DNA from: Roseithermus sacchariphilus
GTDB lineage: Bacteria; Bacteroidota; Rhodothermia; Rhodothermales; MEBIC09517
DNA: 64,000 nucleotides
Assembly: GCA_003285105.1 (NCBI GenBank)
Contig: CP030158.1
Coordinates: forward strand, 1,960,501 to 2,024,500
Direction of reading: 5' to 3'
Shown: positions 29,832 to 38,573 of the stretch, in pieces
Layout of the letters: every line of letters begins with the position of its first letter
Numbering within the stretch: position 1 is the first letter of the stretch
Notes under the pieces: generated by a model
Told to the model about the DNA's origin: nothing
Seen by the model: the letters and a program-made list of their open reading frames with translations, nothing else
Databases searched by the model: none
Program-made: the position numbers and the translations under genes

Positions 29832-30896
29832 ATGGCAGCACAGACGCTTCTCATCACCGGCGGGGCCGGCTTCATCGGCTCGGCGCTCGTCCGCCACCTG
29901 ATCCGCGAGACGGACTACCACGTCGTCAACGTCGACAAGTTGACCTATGCCGGGCATCTGAGCACCGTCGAACCCGTGGCGGACAGCCCCCGCTACACCT
30001 TCGAGCAGGTGGACATCGCCGACGCGGGGGCCGTCGAGCGGCTCTTTGCCACGTACCGGCCCGACGCCGTCCTGCACCTGGCGGCCGAGTCGCACGTCGA
30101 CCGCTCGATCGACGGGCCGGCGGCGTTCATCCAGACGAACATCGTGGGCACCTACACGCTCCTGGAAGCCGCCCGCGCCTACTGGCGCACCCTGGAGGCG
30201 CCGCGCAAGGAGGCCTTCCGCTTCCTGCACGTGTCGACGGACGAGGTCTTCGGTGCCCTCGGGGAGACGGGCTTCTTCACCGAGCAGACGCCCTACGCGC
30301 CCAGTTCCCCCTACTCGGCGAGCAAGGCGTCGTCGGATCACCTAGTGCGGGCCTGGCACCACACCTACGGCCTGCCCGTGCTCGTGACCAACTGCTCCAA
30401 CAACTACGGTCCCTACCAGTATCCGGAGAAGCTCATCCCGGTCGTCATCCTCAACGCCCTGGACGGCCGCCCCATCCCGGTCTACGGACGGGGCGAGAAC
30501 GTGCGGGACTGGCTCTACGTGGACGATCACGTCCGTGCGCTCGTCACGGTGCTGGAAAACGGGACCCCCGGTGAGACGTACGCCATCGGCGGGCACAACG
30601 AGCGGCGGAACCTGGAGGTGGTGCAGACGATCTGTGCGCACCTGGACGAGCTGGCGCCGAACCCGGCCGGAGGCTCCTACGCGGACCTGATCACGTTCGT
30701 CGAGGACCGGCCCGGCCACGACTATCGCTACGCCATCGACGCCTCCAAGATCGAGCGCACGCTCGGCTGGCGGCCGGCCGAGACGTTCGAGTCCGGCCTG
30801 CGCAAGACCGTCCGGTGGTACCTGGAGAACCGGGCCTGGTGTGACCGTGTCACGCGCGACCGCTACCAGCGGGAGCGCCTTGGCCTGACGGTCTGA
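29832..30896 (+). CDS. rmlB: dTDP-glucose 4,6-dehydratase
   Basis: A protein of 354 residues with the extended SDR layout: GGAGFIGS at 10-17, [24 protein letters not shown] (catalytic Thr-Asp-Glu) and the YSASK active site in [12 protein letters not shown]. The specific [14 protein letters not shown] and [12 protein letters not shown] motifs identify RmlB. It converts dTDP-glucose to dTDP-4-keto-6-deoxyglucose, the second step of dTDP-L-rhamnose synthesis. It is the first gene of rmlB-rmlD-rmlA and opens the polysaccharide locus. Confidence 0.96.
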   Translation: MAAQTLLITGGAGFIGSALVRHLIRETDYHVVNVDKLTYAGHLSTVEPVADSPRYTFEQVDIADAGAVERLFATYRPDAVLHLAAESHVDRSIDGPAAFIQTNIVGTYTLLEAARAYWRTLEAPRKEAFRFLHVSTDEVFGALGETGFFTEQTPYAPSSPYSASKASSDHLVRAWHHTYGLPVLVTNCSNNYGPYQYPEKLIPVVILNALDGRPIPVYGRGENVRDWLYVDDHVRALVTVLENGTPGETYAIGGHNERRNLEVVQTICAHLDELAPNPAGGSYADLITFVEDRPGHDYRYAIDASKIERTLGWRPAETFESGLRKTVRWYLENRAWCDRVTRDRYQRERLGLTV

Positions 30897-30919
30897 GGCC
30901 GTCCGATCTGCCGCGTGTG

Positions 30920-31840
30920 ATGGCTTCCGATGCACCTCCGATCCTGCTGCTGGGCGGCCAGGGCCAGGTAGGCTGGCACCTGCGCCGGGCGCTGGCGCCG
31001 CTGGGGCCGGTCGTCGCTCCCTCCCGCGCCGAGGTGGATCTGACGGACGAGGCGGCGCTGCGGGCGCTCGTGGCGCGCCTGCGGCCCGGCTGCGTCGTCA
31101 ATGCCGCCGCCTACACGGCGGTGGACCGGGCCGAGCAGGAGCCGGACCGCGCCCATGCCGTCAACGCCCGGGCGCCGGCCGTGCTGGCCGAGGCGGCGCG
31201 CGACGCCGGGGCGCTGCTGGTCCACTACTCGACCGACTACGTCTTCGACGGCACGGCGGACCGGCCCTACACCGAAGCCGACCCGACGGCCCCGCTGAAC
31301 GTCTATGGCCGGACGAAGCGGGCCGGGGAGGAGGCCGTGGTGGCCGCCGGCGGGGCGTACCTGGTGCTGCGCACGAGCTGGGTCTACGGCCTGCGCCGCC
31401 ACAACTTCTTCCTGACGATGCTGCGGCTGGCCCGGCAGGGCGGCCCGCTGCGGGTCGTCTCGACCCAGGTCGGCGCGCCGACGCCCGCCTGGCTCATCGC
31501 CGAGGTGACCGCGCAGGTGCTGGCCCGCCGGCAGACCCTGCCCGAAGATCGGCGCCCCGTCGGCCTCTTTCACCTGACGGCCGGCGGGCAGACCTCGTGG
31601 CACGGCTTTGCCGAGGCGCTGCTGCAACGGACCCTCGGCCCGGAGGCCCCGCCCGTCCTGCCCATCACCCCGGACGCGTACCCGACCCCGGCCGCCCGCC
31701 CGGCCTACTCCGTGCTCGACACCACCCGGATCCGGCAGACCTTCGGCGTGCATCTGCCGTCCTGGGAGGACGCCCTCCTGCCCGTGTGCGAGGCGGCCCG
31801 GGAGTGGCGTAGCCTGCCGCCCTTCTTGCTCGGCGCGTGA
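30920..31840 (+). CDS. rmlD: dTDP-4-dehydrorhamnose reductase
   Basis: A protein of 306 residues from the ATG at 30920 (a GTG precedes it). The RmlD sequence GGQGQVGWHLRRAL at the start, VNAAAYTAVDRAE, YSTDYVFDGT, the YGRTKRAGEE active site and RTSWVYG are all present. It reduces dTDP-4-keto-L-rhamnose to dTDP-L-rhamnose with NADPH. It lies 23 bases after rmlB. The 3,5-epimerase RmlC that should act before it is not encoded in this window. Confidence 0.95.
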   Translation: MASDAPPILLLGGQGQVGWHLRRALAPLGPVVAPSRAEVDLTDEAALRALVARLRPGCVVNAAAYTAVDRAEQEPDRAHAVNARAPAVLAEAARDAGALLVHYSTDYVFDGTADRPYTEADPTAPLNVYGRTKRAGEEAVVAAGGAYLVLRTSWVYGLRRHNFFLTMLRLARQGGPLRVVSTQVGAPTPAWLIAEVTAQVLARRQTLPEDRRPVGLFHLTAGGQTSWHGFAEALLQRTLGPEAPPVLPITPDAYPTPAARPAYSVLDTTRIRQTFGVHLPSWEDALLPVCEAAREWRSLPPFLLGA

Positions 31841-31941
31841 CCCGGGGCGCCGAAGGCGTCCGCCCTTCAGGCAACCTCATCCAGAAGTGGATCCTTTCGT
31901 GGGGAGACGAGCGATGGCCTCGGCGCGTGCTCCTCGTATCT

Positions 31942-31949
31942 TACCTTTC
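31942..31949 (+). promoter_or_regulatory. possible Bacteroidota -7 element (TACCTTTC)
   Basis: TACCTTTC within GTATCTTACCTTTCG lies 35 bases before the rmlA start, in the 144-bp gap after rmlD. It could give rmlA and the following genes their own promoter. Tentative. Confidence 0.3.
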
Positions 31950-31984
31950 GACGCTCGACCCCCGGCATCCGTCCATAGCTCCTC

Positions 31985-32884
31985 ATGCGCAGAAAAGGCA
32001 TTATCCTGGCCGGTGGCTCCGGCACCCGGCTGCATCCCATCACTCTGGCCGTGAGCAAGCAGCTCGTGCCGGTCTACGACAAACCCATGATCTATTACCC
32101 GCTGAGCACCTTGATGCTGGCGGGCATCCGGGATGTGCTGGTGATCTCGACGCCGCAGGACCTGCCCCGCTTCCGGCAACTTCTGGGCGACGGCAGCCAG
32201 TGGGGGCTCTCGCTCCACTACGCCGAGCAGCCCCGGCCCGAAGGGCTCGCACAGGCTTTCATCATCGGGCGCGACTTCGTCGATGGCGATCCGTCCTGTC
32301 TGATCCTGGGGGACAACATTTTCTACGGGCGTGGGCTGAGCGCCATGTTGCAGCAGGCCGCGGATCGCCCCGCGGGCGCCACCGTCTTCGGCTACTACGT
32401 GAAGGACCCCGAACGCTACGGGGTCGTGGAGTTCGACGAGGCCGGGCAGGCCGTCAGCATCGAGGAGAAACCGGCGCGGCCGCGCTCGAACTACGCGGTG
32501 ACGGGGCTGTATTTCTACGATGCGCAGGTGCTGGACATCGCCGCCGGGCTCAGGCCCTCGGCACGGGGCGAGCTGGAGATCACCGACGTCAACCGCATCT
32601 ATCTGGAGCGGGGGCAGTTGCAGGTCGAGGTGATGGGGCGCGGCACGGCCTGGCTCGACACCGGGACGCACGACTCGCTGCTGCAGGCCTCGAACTTCGT
32701 GCAGACCATCGAGGCCCGGCAGGGCCTCAAGATCGCCTGCCCCGAGGAGATCGCCTTTCTCAAGGGGTGGATCTCCGCGGAGGAACTGGCCCGGCAGGCC
32801 GAGGCCTTCGCCAAGAGCGGCTACGGGGCATACCTCCAGGCGCTCCTGGAGGGCCGCGGCCATCCGACGCTCCGCGACCTGTAA
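31985..32884 (+). CDS. rmlA: glucose-1-phosphate thymidylyltransferase
   Basis: A protein of 299 residues with the nucleotidyltransferase signature [16 protein letters not shown], the [16 protein letters not shown] substrate loop, LGDNIFYG and the [20 protein letters not shown] and [12 protein letters not shown] motifs typical of RmlA. It makes dTDP-glucose from glucose-1-phosphate and dTTP, the first and usually feedback-regulated step toward dTDP-rhamnose. Its stop codon shares one base with the next gene's ATG (TAATG), which implies translational coupling. Confidence 0.96.
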   Translation: MRRKGIILAGGSGTRLHPITLAVSKQLVPVYDKPMIYYPLSTLMLAGIRDVLVISTPQDLPRFRQLLGDGSQWGLSLHYAEQPRPEGLAQAFIIGRDFVDGDPSCLILGDNIFYGRGLSAMLQQAADRPAGATVFGYYVKDPERYGVVEFDEAGQAVSIEEKPARPRSNYAVTGLYFYDAQVLDIAAGLRPSARGELEITDVNRIYLERGQLQVEVMGRGTAWLDTGTHDSLLQASNFVQTIEARQGLKIACPEEIAFLKGWISAEELARQAEAFAKSGYGAYLQALLEGRGHPTLRDL

Positions 32885-34083
32885 TGACGGCCCGACCCCC
32901 GCGCATGACGACCGCGTACGAACTGGTGCGATGCAGCCTGCAGGTGGCCTGGAACCCGGCCGCCCGCGAGCAGCTGCCCGAACGGGCCGCCGGGGTGGAC
33001 TGGGAAGAGGTCGTCCGCGTGGCCGAGACGGAAGGCGTGTGGACGGAGGTCTCTCGCACGCTGCTGGCTACCGAAGGGGTGGCCGTGCCGAAAGCGCTGG
33101 TGCGGCCCTGGACGCTGCAACATGCCCGCCTCAAGCTGCGCCGTGCCGAGCAGGCCGCCGCCGCGGCCGCCCTCGTCGATCACCTGGCCGCCCGCGGCAT
33201 CCCGTCGCTGGTCCTCAAAGGCATCGTCCTGGAGCAGCAGGTCTACGGCGAGACCGGCTGGCGGGCCACATCCGACATCGACCTGCTCGTGGACGAAGCC
33301 CGCTTCGCCGAGACGGAGCAGGCGCTGTTCGACGCCGGGTATGGCTATCCCGGAGATCGCCGCCGGGCCGACGGCGCCGTCGGCGAGGCCAACCCGCGTC
33401 GTCACATCAAGGAAGCCGTCCTGTACCTGTTCGGCGAGCGCGCGTACGTCTCGGACGAGACGACCGAGGTGACCATCGACCTGCACGTGTTGCCGCTCGA
33501 CCGGCGCTTCACGTTTCGCCGGGCCTTCGAGGCGCTGTATGCCGACCGTCGGCACGTCACCGTCGAGCAGCACGCCCTGCCGACGCTCAGCCTGCCCGAT
33601 ACGATGATCTACACGGCGTACCGGGGGCTGGATAGCGCCTGGCGGCTCAAATACACCCGCGACATGGCCGGCCTGATCCATCGGCACGAGGTCGACTGGC
33701 CGGCGCTCGCGGCGCACGCCCGCCGCTGCGGCGCGCAGCGGGTGCTGGCGTACATGCTGGGCGAGGTCCAGCAGCGCCTCGGCCTGCCGCTGCCGCCCGC
33801 CGCCCGCGCCCTCGTCGACCCGGACTGGTGGCAGGCGATGGCGGCACGCTATGGCGAGGATCGCCGTGCGCAGGAGCCGGGCTGGGATCGCCTCCGCCGG
33901 TACCTGGCCTTCATGGACGATACCCGCGCCCGGCTGCGGTTTCTCTGGTTCGTCGGCCTGCACCGGGGTGTGTATGAGCCCGTCGTGGCGCTGCGTCGGC
34001 TCCTGCGGCCCGTCCCGCCACCGCCCGTTCCGGACCGCCCCGGCGTCGGCCGTCCGGGCGGGGCGGCGCCGGGTGCACGATGA
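32884..34083 (+). CDS. nucleotidyltransferase-family protein (PF14907-like), rmlA-coupled
   Basis: A protein of 399 residues resembling the NTP_transf_5 family. A helical N-terminal part is followed by LVLKGIVLEQQVYGETGWRATSDIDLLVDEA, which has the G-x-R-x3-D-x-D metal site of nucleotidyltransferases (D131, D133), and then EVTIDLHVLP with the third acidic residue. A helical C-terminal half follows. It starts at ATG 32884, overlapping the rmlA stop by one base; ATG 32905 is an alternative. A second member of the family lies in the RiPP cluster at 50108. These proteins are commonly found in lasso-peptide and polysaccharide loci; their substrate is unsettled. Confidence 0.8.
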   Translation: MTARPPRMTTAYELVRCSLQVAWNPAAREQLPERAAGVDWEEVVRVAETEGVWTEVSRTLLATEGVAVPKALVRPWTLQHARLKLRRAEQAAAAAALVDHLAARGIPSLVLKGIVLEQQVYGETGWRATSDIDLLVDEARFAETEQALFDAGYGYPGDRRRADGAVGEANPRRHIKEAVLYLFGERAYVSDETTEVTIDLHVLPLDRRFTFRRAFEALYADRRHVTVEQHALPTLSLPDTMIYTAYRGLDSAWRLKYTRDMAGLIHRHEVDWPALAAHARRCGAQRVLAYMLGEVQQRLGLPLPPAARALVDPDWWQAMAARYGEDRRAQEPGWDRLRRYLAFMDDTRARLRFLWFVGLHRGVYEPVVALRRLLRPVPPPPVPDRPGVGRPGGAAPGAR

Positions 34084-35252
34084 CCCGTCCTCTCGCCCTC
34101 AGGCATACGCCCATGCTACGTACCGTCTTCGTTTTACTGATCGGCGTGTCGAGCGCCGCCGTGGCCCTCGCCCAGCCGGCGTCGCCGGAGGCCGCCGTGG
34201 CGGCTCTACAGCGGGCCGGGTTCGAATCGGTGCGCGCCGAGGCCGGCCCGGAGGGGTGGGTGCTGGGCTTCGAGAACCGCCGCTACCGGTATGACGTCCG
34301 CGCCCTTTCCGTGGCCCGTGAGATCGTGCCGGAGGCCCGGCGTGTGGTGCTCTACCGGCGAGGCTGGCCCCTGGTGACGCTGGCCGAGGCCGGCGACGGC
34401 TGGGTGTTGCAGGACGTGGCGCCGGAGGGGCCGTCCGCGCCCGCCCGCGCCCCGGCCCGGTGGACGCTCGACCTGCTGCTGCGTCCGCAACTGGCGGCCG
34501 AGTTCGGAAATTTCGACGATCCGGTGGAGTCTCAGGTCAACGTGGTCCCCGAGGCCGCGCTGCAGCTCTGGAAGGGGGCGCTGGCGCGGATTCAGTGGAT
34601 CATTCCGCTTCAGAACGAGCTGGGCGACGAGGGCGATGAGATGCGTCCCGGGCTGATGACGCTGGGGCAGGTCTGGCGTTTCCCCGGGGCGATCTGGGCG
34701 TCGGCGTCGGCCGGGGTGTTCACCCAGAAACGCTACGGCCTCGAGCTCGAGACGCTGCGGTTCTTTGCCCGGGGGCGGCTGGGGATCGGGGCACGGCTGG
34801 GCTATACCGGCTATCTGGCCTACCGCGACCGCACCTGGCTCTACGACGATCTCGACACGGTCACGTGGTCCCTGTACGGGACGGCGGCCCTGTGGCCGGC
34901 GCTGGGCCTCGCGGCCCACGTGGGCGTGAGCCGCTTCCTGGACGGGGATAGCGGGCTGGAGGTGGCGGTGCGCCGCGCCTTCGGGGAGGTCGAAGTGGCC
35001 TTCCGGGGGGTACACACCACCGCCGGCACCAACGCCGGCTTCACGATCGGCGTGCCGCTGCCGGTGGGACGTCATCTGGCGCCCCGGCGCGTGCGCCCCC
35101 GTACGGCGGAGCGGCTGGCCTGGACGTACTGGTATCGCAGCCTGCCGGACGTCGGCCGCACCTATGCCACCGGGCAGCGCCTCGACGCGTTCTGGGAGGA
35201 TCTGCACCCGGCCTATCTGCCGGCCCGGTTGCACCGGGAGGCCCGACGCTGA
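34080..35252 (+). CDS. YjbH-like outer-membrane protein, C-terminal-half type
   Basis: About 390 residues (ATG 34080 overlaps the preceding stop as ATGA; ATG 34113 gives a tighter signal peptide, LRTVFVLLIGVSSAAVALAQ). The segment ALQRAGFESVRAE...ENRRYRYDVRALSVA resembles the middle of YjbH-family proteins. It is followed by a long run of amphipathic strands with aromatic ends (LRPQLAAEFGNF, AALQLWKGALARIQW, FARGRLGIGARLGYTGYLAYRD), as expected for an outer-membrane barrel. The N-terminal YjbH domain is absent here but present as a separate protein at 36560. A role in exopolysaccharide export or modification is inferred from the family and location. Confidence 0.65.
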   Translation: MTRPLALRHTPMLRTVFVLLIGVSSAAVALAQPASPEAAVAALQRAGFESVRAEAGPEGWVLGFENRRYRYDVRALSVAREIVPEARRVVLYRRGWPLVTLAEAGDGWVLQDVAPEGPSAPARAPARWTLDLLLRPQLAAEFGNFDDPVESQVNVVPEAALQLWKGALARIQWIIPLQNELGDEGDEMRPGLMTLGQVWRFPGAIWASASAGVFTQKRYGLELETLRFFARGRLGIGARLGYTGYLAYRDRTWLYDDLDTVTWSLYGTAALWPALGLAAHVGVSRFLDGDSGLEVAVRRAFGEVEVAFRGVHTTAGTNAGFTIGVPLPVGRHLAPRRVRPRTAERLAWTYWYRSLPDVGRTYATGQRLDAFWEDLHPAYLPARLHREARR

Positions 35253-35450
35253 GCCACGCGCGGGCCGGCCATCCCGGGCACCAGCGCATCCACGATGGCG
35301 CGTCCGTTCAGGTTTCGGTGTAACCAGAACGCATGCCGGATGCTCTAGAAGCGCATGGCCGGCCCCACAGGGCGCCGTATGTTTACGCTTGCCCAGATAG
35401 GCGCCCCGGCGCCCGTTCGTAGTTCCCCCTCTCCAGACCGGCACATCATC

Positions 35451-36548
35451 ATGACGCGTCGCTTCCGCATGTACCCGCTCTCGCTGCTGGTGGGGCTGGG
35501 CCTGATCCTGACCAGCTGCGATTTTACGCACGTGGACGAGGCCGCCCGCACCCCGGTCGAGGACCTGGCCGTGGCGCTCGCCACCGCCGATACGCCCGAC
35601 AAGGCCCGCGTGGCCATCGACAACCTCTTCCGCAAGGCCGAGATCGGCGTGGACTGGAAGGAAGGCACTTTCAGCGCCTACGTCTTCAGCCGGGAAGACC
35701 TCGACCAGCTGGCAGAGGTGCAGGCGCACTTCGTGAAAGGGGAGGACGAGGGTGCGACCATGGAAGCCGCCTACGAGCGCCTGCTGCGGAGCCAGGCCGC
35801 CACGCGCAATGCCGACCTGTGGGACAAAGGCCCGGATCGGTCGGTGACGGCCGATTTCGATGCCATCACGGCCATGTTCCGCGCCTCGCTGCGCAGCGCC
35901 CTGGCGCAGCCGGAGTCGCCGGGCAGCGCGCTGCTCTTCGCCGTCGCCGCCGACGCCGACGGCCGGGTCCCCAGCGTCTGGTTCGATGAGGAGGCGGCGG
36001 CCTCGAAAGGAGGTAGTTACTATCGTACCAGAAAGCTGTCCCCCGCCCAGTGGGCGCTCTATTTCATCTGGCTGCACAAGTATGCCTGGGCCTGTGGTGG
36101 TGGAAATGGCGGGGGGAGCAATCAGTGTCCTAAGGGCACCGAGTTGATCGCCAAGTATGAGTACGAGGGCGGCTCCTGGGTCTTCGAGAAGCCGGACGGC
36201 AATGAGGGGGTAATCTCCGTTACGGGGGACGACGACGAAGTCGAATGGACCCTGACGACCTCCGACTACCGCGTCGACGTCATCCAGGTCAAGGCCGCGA
36301 CGGTGGTCACCACGGTGGCCCAGACAGCCGATGAGGCTGGTGAGGGAGGCGTCATAGAGAAAGACCGACATGGCCTCTCCAACATCGTTTTCTGTGGGGA
36401 AGATGAGAAAGGCTGCTGGCTGGATTGCAAGGCGCAAGAAGCCGCCTGCCTGGCCAACCCGTACAAGGACGAATCGTATTGCCATTACAAGTTCAAGAAG
36501 TGCGACCTGGGATGTCACGATCAGGGCTCCGGCGGGACCGGAGGGTGA
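35451..36548 (+). CDS. hypothetical lipoprotein with Cys-rich C-terminus
   Basis: A protein of 365 residues. The signal peptide ends in LILTSC, a lipobox. Residues of about 25-200 are helical and unrecognised. After a Gly-rich linker (ACGGGNGGGSNQCPKG), a beta-sandwich-like domain follows: SVTGDDDEVEWTLTTSDYRV, DVIQVKAATVVTTV and GLSNIVFC. That pattern recurs in secreted proteins of many phyla as a small carbohydrate-associated domain ending in an S-x-(I/V)-x-F-C strand. The final 45 residues carry seven cysteines (FCGEDEKGCWLDCKAQEAACL ... YCHYKFKKCDLGCH), which could form disulfides or bind metal. It lies between the two YjbH-type genes, recalling the lipoprotein in enterobacterial yjb operons. 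Confidence 0.7.
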   Translation: MTRRFRMYPLSLLVGLGLILTSCDFTHVDEAARTPVEDLAVALATADTPDKARVAIDNLFRKAEIGVDWKEGTFSAYVFSREDLDQLAEVQAHFVKGEDEGATMEAAYERLLRSQAATRNADLWDKGPDRSVTADFDAITAMFRASLRSALAQPESPGSALLFAVAADADGRVPSVWFDEEAAASKGGSYYRTRKLSPAQWALYFIWLHKYAWACGGGNGGGSNQCPKGTELIAKYEYEGGSWVFEKPDGNEGVISVTGDDDEVEWTLTTSDYRVDVIQVKAATVVTTVAQTADEAGEGGVIEKDRHGLSNIVFCGEDEKGCWLDCKAQEAACLANPYKDESYCHYKFKKCDLGCHDQGSGGTGG

Positions 36549-36559
36549 GCGGCAGAACG

Positions 36560-37270
36560 ATGACATCTGGTAGACATCGTAGGATCGCCGCCGGGCTCGT
36601 GTGTCTGGCGGCGATCTTTTTTGGGGTGCCGCGCGTGACGGCCCAGTCCTTGACGGGCATGACCGGCCTGATCACGATTCCCACGGCAGCGATGCAGCCG
36701 GATGGGAGCGTGCTGGTCGGAGCCGGTCGCGTCCATCGAGAGGCCGTGACCGTGCCGGACGCCGATCATCACGTCGCGCCCTTCTATGCCGCCATCACCT
36801 TTCTGCCCATGGTGGAACTGGGCTTCCGGTTTTCGCCCCAGATCGGGGTAGACCGTGACGCGCTTGGAGATCGGACGTTGATGGCGCGCGTGCAGGTGCT
36901 GCCCGAACGGGGAAGATGGCCGGCCGTCGCGCTGGGAGCCCACGACTTCCTCAAGAGCTCCGGCAGCGAAACACGGCGGTATAATGCGCTCTACGTGGTG
37001 GCTTCGAAGCACGCCGTCCCGCTCGGCGTTCCCACGGCGGTGCATGGGGGCTACGGCACCGACGTGATCGATGCCAAAGGGCACCAGTTCGTGGGATTCT
37101 TCGGAGGGGTGTCCATAGCGCCGCATCCTGTGGCCGAGGTGATGGCCGAATACGACGGCACGCAGGTGCTGGTAGGCGGGCGCATCACGGTGCGCGGCAT
37201 CTACCTGGTCGGCGGTCTGGCGTCGTTCCGCTATGGCCTGGGCGGCATGGGCCTGCGGTGGAGGCTGTGA
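36560..37270 (+). CDS. YjbH-family N-terminal-domain protein
   Basis: A protein of 236 residues with a signal peptide (IAAGLVCLAAIFFGVPRVTAQ). It has the start pattern of YjbH: GMTGLITIPTAAMQPDGSVLVGAG, APFYAAITFLPMVELGFRFSP, RVQVLPERGRWPAVALGAHDFLKS, YVVASKHAV and GYGTDVIDAKG. Full-length YjbH of Enterobacteria is about 700 residues, so this is only its N-terminal half. The likely C-terminal partner is encoded upstream at 34080. It starts 12 bases after the lipoprotein gene. Probably an outer-membrane or periplasmic part of the exopolysaccharide machinery. Confidence 0.78.
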   Translation: MTSGRHRRIAAGLVCLAAIFFGVPRVTAQSLTGMTGLITIPTAAMQPDGSVLVGAGRVHREAVTVPDADHHVAPFYAAITFLPMVELGFRFSPQIGVDRDALGDRTLMARVQVLPERGRWPAVALGAHDFLKSSGSETRRYNALYVVASKHAVPLGVPTAVHGGYGTDVIDAKGHQFVGFFGGVSIAPHPVAEVMAEYDGTQVLVGGRITVRGIYLVGGLASFRYGLGGMGLRWRL

Positions 37271-37499
37271 CGCCCCGCCGAGGAAACGATCACGCAGGTT
37301 CGATGGCGACACCGTTTTCAGGAAGAGTCATTGAAAAATCCAGAAGGAGTAGGCCGACGTCGCACAGGTACATGCGCCATACCTCCCGGCGATCCGGCAG
37401 ATTCGGTTCCTATCATGCGTCATAGGCATCGCACATCCATCGTCCATTGAAGGAACGAACTGCTGCAGAGTCGCTCCGACAGTATCCGAGTACAGAGGT

Positions 37500-38528
37500 A
37501 TGATCTACCAGGAAAACGAAGCAAAGGCCGGGACGTGCATCCCGTCGGGGCGTGCCGCGCTGGTGACGGGTGGGGCCGGTTTCATCGGTAGCCATCTGGT
37601 GGATCGCTTGCTTCGCGAGGGATGGCAGGTCACGGTCGTGGATAACTTCGATCCCTACTATGATCCGGCGGTGAAGCGAGCGAACCTGGCTTCTCATCGG
37701 GGCCATCCCGGCTTTCTCCTGATCGAAGCCGACGTGCGGGATCGGGAAGCATGGTGGGAAGTACCTGGCTCCTACGATGTCATCGTACATCTGGCGGCCC
37801 GCCCGGGCGTGCGAGCTTCCCTGGAAGATCCTGAAGGGTACGAGGCCGTGAACGTAGGCGGTACCCGGGCCGTGCTGGACTGGGCCGTCGAGCGTGGGAT
37901 CCGGCAGTTCGTGCATGCCTCGTCCAGCAGCGTGTACGGTGTGAATCCGAATGTGCCCTGGCGTGAGGATGACCCGCTGCTGCTGCCGGCCAGCCCCTAT
38001 GCTCGAACCAAAGTACAGGCCGAAGAACTCGGACGTACCTATGCCGAGCAGTACGGGCTTCGGTTCATCGCGCTTCGGTTCTTTTCGGTCTACGGCCCCC
38101 GCCAGCGCCCTGATCTGGCCTTTACCAAGTTTGCACGCCGCATGCTGGCCGGTGAGCCGATTCCGGTCTACGGAGACGGAAGCTCACGGCGGGATTATAC
38201 CTATGTCGGGGATATCATCGAAGGGGTTCGGGCCGCGATGGACTTCACCGATGCCTCGTGCATGGCGTTCAACCTGGGGAACTGCCATACGCACAGCCTG
38301 CGGGAGATGATCGAAGCGCTGGAAGCCGAACTCGGCGTGGCGGCCCGCTGGCAACGCCTGCCCGAACAACCGGGCGACGTGCCGCAGACGTGGGCAGACA
38401 TCACCCGTGCCGAACGGCTGCTGGGCTATCATCCGCGTACGTCGCTGCGCGATGGGTTGCGGGAACTCCATGCCTGGCTTCGAACCCGGCCGCTTCCGCT
38501 CCCCTTGAGGAAGCCCTGTGCAGCCTGA
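37500..38528 (+). CDS. NAD-dependent sugar-nucleotide epimerase (UDP-glucuronate 4-epimerase-like)
   Basis: A protein of 342 residues. [15 protein letters not shown] near residue 24, the YYDPAVKRANL segment, HLAARPGVRASLEDP, HASSSSVYG and the YARTK active site (SPYARTKVQAEE) identify an extended SDR epimerase. FYSVYGPRQRPD-like and RDYTYVGDIIEGV motifs are also seen. The DPYYD and ARPGVR residues are typical of UDP-glucuronate/UDP-galacturonate epimerases (Cap1J/WbpP relatives), so it probably supplies galacturonate. The N-terminus has an extra 18 residues before the Rossmann strand. The 229-bp gap upstream shows no clear gene. Confidence 0.85.
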   Translation: MIYQENEAKAGTCIPSGRAALVTGGAGFIGSHLVDRLLREGWQVTVVDNFDPYYDPAVKRANLASHRGHPGFLLIEADVRDREAWWEVPGSYDVIVHLAARPGVRASLEDPEGYEAVNVGGTRAVLDWAVERGIRQFVHASSSSVYGVNPNVPWREDDPLLLPASPYARTKVQAEELGRTYAEQYGLRFIALRFFSVYGPRQRPDLAFTKFARRMLAGEPIPVYGDGSSRRDYTYVGDIIEGVRAAMDFTDASCMAFNLGNCHTHSLREMIEALEAELGVAARWQRLPEQPGDVPQTWADITRAERLLGYHPRTSLRDGLRELHAWLRTRPLPLPLRKPCAA

Positions 38529-38573
38529 GGATCTGCGGGCCGGCGCGGTGCGCCAGGCGCTCGACGGCATGCC

